Of a stretch of DNA of 60,306 nucleotides, positions 58,843 through 60,306 are shown piece after piece. This DNA is from Oscillospiraceae bacterium (lineage in GTDB: Bacteria > Bacillota > Clostridia > Oscillospirales > Oscillospiraceae). The position numbers and the translations under genes were made by a program. Position 1 is the stretch's first letter; the number at the start of each line of letters is the position of its first letter. The stretch covers positions 1 to 60,306 of the forward strand of contig JAFSRZ010000032.1 of assembly GCA_017445875.1 (NCBI GenBank), read 5' to 3'. Under the pieces are notes generated by a model. The model was not told the DNA's origin. It searched no databases and saw nothing but the letters and a program-made list of their open reading frames with translations.

Positions 58843-59571
58843 TCACTTCCAATGTTCGGTGACGTTTTCGAGCTGATTCCGGGGGCCGGGGTGGAAACTC
58901 CAACTGAACACCTGATTCCGAATCGTGTACTTGTTGAGCGTGACATCTCCCCGGATACCGTTCCCGCCCAGCGTGGCTTCCGTGACGTAGCACGGATAGC
59001 CCTTGATAAAGCGTCCGATTACGTTCCAGTACGCCCAGCGGAGAATGCTTCCGTTAAAGACGCCGTAGCGGATAGTGGTAGCTTTGTAAAGATAGTTTGT
59101 GTCGAACTCCATGGTAATATCGGCGGCGATGCCGTTGGTGTAGCGGAGCAGTACGCGGCGCTCGTCGGAGTTGAATTGAATGTACTCAAGGGTGGTGTCG
59201 GACTTGGTAGGGGCGTAGGCGTTCCAGAACTCCTGTGCTTTGGAACCGTCCAGACGGAAGTCGCCGAATTTCATGTTGCTGACAAGGGTCATCATGGTAT
59301 TGTAGAGTTCGAGGTCGGTGTCAAGGTCGAACTCAATTTCTTTTGTGGTGCCGGACTGGATGAGACTGTCCATTTCCTGCCGGATATCGGTGGGATTTGC
59401 GTGGGTGTTGGAGAGTTTCGGGACGGAGCAAAATTCCGCTAACAGGAAGATGGCAAGCAACAGGAATTTGATAATTTTCCAGCCCAGTCCGACAACATTG
59501 CCCTTGATTTGTTCAAATTTCCCGGCCTCCGCGTCGTCGGTGGTGGTGGTGTTGGTTCTCCAAGTAGCCAT
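58843..59571 (-). CDS. Membrane-anchored protein of unknown function
   Basis: A 242-residue protein with one membrane segment (IIKFLLLAIFLLAEFCSV, residues 33-50) after a short N-terminal tail, and an outside part rich in Asn, Thr and aromatic residues. I do not recognise a family. It begins behind GAGGTAAT and is spaced four bases from remB, so the two are translated together. It lies 57 bases after the PH-domain gene. Confidence 0.6.
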   Translation of the reverse strand: MATWRTNTTTTDDAEAGKFEQIKGNVVGLGWKIIKFLLLAIFLLAEFCSVPKLSNTHANPTDIRQEMDSLIQSGTTKEIEFDLDTDLELYNTMMTLVSNMKFGDFRLDGSKAQEFWNAYAPTKSDTTLEYIQFNSDERRVLLRYTNGIAADITMEFDTNYLYKATTIRYGVFNGSILRWAYWNVIGRFIKGYPCYVTEATLGGNGIRGDVTLNKYTIRNQVFSWSFHPGPRNQLENVTEHWK

Positions 59572-59628
59572 AAGTATTACCTCATAATTTCTGTGTAAAT
59601 GTGGGGGTGGTTGACAGCGGTTTGGGGC

Positions 59629-60036
59629 TTACAGGAAGCCGTCGCCGAGGGTGTCGAGTTCGCCCATGTCGAAGTGTCCGCCCATGGACTCAAGGACGCT
59701 GACGCGGCGCTTTTGTTTGGAATTTTCCATATGCTGGTGAATCAGTTCCTTGACGCGTTTGGGGTGGGCGATGTTTTCGAGGTCGACACGCGGGGCGGTC
59801 TGGTCGCCGGAAATCACGCTGACAGTACCGACGCCGAAGAGGCGTTGTCCGAGGGTGATGGACAAATGCAAGTCCTGAATCTTGTAGAGCATGATTTCCT
59901 CTTCCTGAAAGCGTACAATGCCGGTTTCGATGAAAAGGCGGTCGTCGCTGAGGCGGTAGCGCGTGAAGCTGACAGGCAGTCCAAAATAGCGCTTTCTGTC
60001 CTGCCAGACATAGTGAATGTCGAGGGATGATGACAA
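59629..60036 (-). CDS. Bacterial PH-domain protein (bPH2-like)
   Basis: A 135-residue protein with the bacterial PH pattern RYFGLPVSFTRYRLSDDRLFIETGIVRFQEEEIMLYKIQDLHLSITLGQRLFGVGTVSVIS, as in YdbT-type proteins. The C-terminal 35 residues are charged and unassigned. There is no membrane segment, unlike many relatives. I chose the TTG at 60036 behind AAGGAA; a GTG at 60045 would touch the ribosome site. Confidence 0.8.
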   Translation of the reverse strand: MSSSLDIHYVWQDRKRYFGLPVSFTRYRLSDDRLFIETGIVRFQEEEIMLYKIQDLHLSITLGQRLFGVGTVSVISGDQTAPRVDLENIAHPKRVKELIHQHMENSKQKRRVSVLESMGGHFDMGELDTLGDGFL

Positions 60037-60179
60037 GGGAATCACTTCCTTTCGGTGTGGAATGGCCTGTACGGCGTTTTAAGGGGTCTCTGACGCGTTT
60101 TTGTGCGCGGGTGGTATCGGAACACTCCCGGAAGAAACGACGCGTACAGGGCTTCTAAATGCCGTTCTGATGAAATGTC

Positions 60180-60297
60180 CGCTTGCCCTCCCCCGCTGGG
60201 GGAGGGTGGCGCGGCCGTGCCGGGTGGGGACGGTGTGTCCCCCCTCTGTCGCCTTGCGGCGACATCTCCCCCCAAGGGGGGGCGACAAGAGGGACAT
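60180..60297. repeat. Cluster of GC-rich palindromes at the right edge
   Basis: Successive inverted repeats: CCCTCCCCC/GGGGGAGGG, then GTCGCC/GGCGAC, then CCCCCC/GGGGGG. They resemble the palindromes downstream of cysK (57303-57356). No gene is seen between 60050 and the window end. Confidence 0.65.
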
Positions 60298-60306
60298 TTT
60301 CCGGGA

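Noticed and set aside
1-60306. tRNA, rRNA or riboswitch genes
   Set aside because: I found no cloverleaf ending in CCA, no rRNA-like stretch and no leader I could match to a known riboswitch; a covariance-model scan would settle this.

Overview
The window comes from a Gram-positive, probably spore-forming clostridial (Oscillospirales-like) chromosome of fairly high GC. The grounds are a split sigK sporulation sigma-factor gene, a RemB-type regulator, an HPr protein, the tandem hisS-aspS pair, many TTG and GTG starts behind strong AGGAGG sites, and consensus TTGACA-N17-TATAAT promoters. No rRNA, tRNA, cas gene or complete insertion sequence was recognised. Unless stated otherwise, coordinates use the start codons I chose from ribosome binding sites and domain boundaries.

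Layout. (1) 1-6.6 kb is the right end of what looks like a skin-type element. A large serine recombinase gene runs directly into the 3' half of sigK (6590-6973), whose 5' half must lie left of the window. The cargo is a three-gene minus-strand operon with its own consensus promoter: a TIR protein, a NYN-like/degenerate-kinase/zinc-ribbon protein, and a VWA protein. I regard this as the most likely undescribed system here, a candidate NAD-dependent or nuclease conflict module. (2) 7-13 kb holds a MinD-like ATPase, an MgsA-like protein with altered active-site residues, hisS, aspS and larC. (3) 13-19 kb holds an EAL protein, a small membrane protein, lysC and hom. (4) 19-25.4 kb is a minus-strand surface-polysaccharide operon (dehydratase, GT2, O-antigen ligase) leading into tmk, NUDIX and DUF3783 genes. 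(5) 25.6-29.4 kb has a DUF805 protein, a RelB/YoeB pair, reverse rubrerythrin and an EF-G-like GTPase. (6) 29.5-36 kb is an accessory block: four tightly spaced genes (CYTH, large LRR, small LRR, SLOG), PrsW, and a barstar/secreted-barnase pair. (7) 36-47 kb is a surface and transport block: SulP, a BspA-like secreted protein, SstT, a GtrA-like protein and two GH3 glycosidases, one domain-permuted and membrane-anchored behind a cre-like site. (8) 47.5-55 kb is defence-flavoured: an orphan antitoxin, RsuA, a CdaR-like regulator, a DpnII/Dam restriction-modification pair, HigBA, TrmO, Phd/RelE and a repeat lipoprotein. (9) 55-60 kb has HPr, a DHH phosphoesterase, cysK with a likely operator, RemB, a membrane protein and a PH-domain protein.

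How the parts connect. The DpnII/Dam pair recognises GATC, and I found no GATC anywhere in the window although over 200 would be expected by chance, so the restriction system has probably shaped this genome for a long time. Small-scale duplication is frequent: a 38-bp copy of the end of hom, a 35-bp tandem repeat, 33-bp repeats at the end of tmk, 75-bp repeats in a lipoprotein, and a fossil 3' end of a second rubrerythrin gene lying between two CRISPR-repeat-like palindromes.
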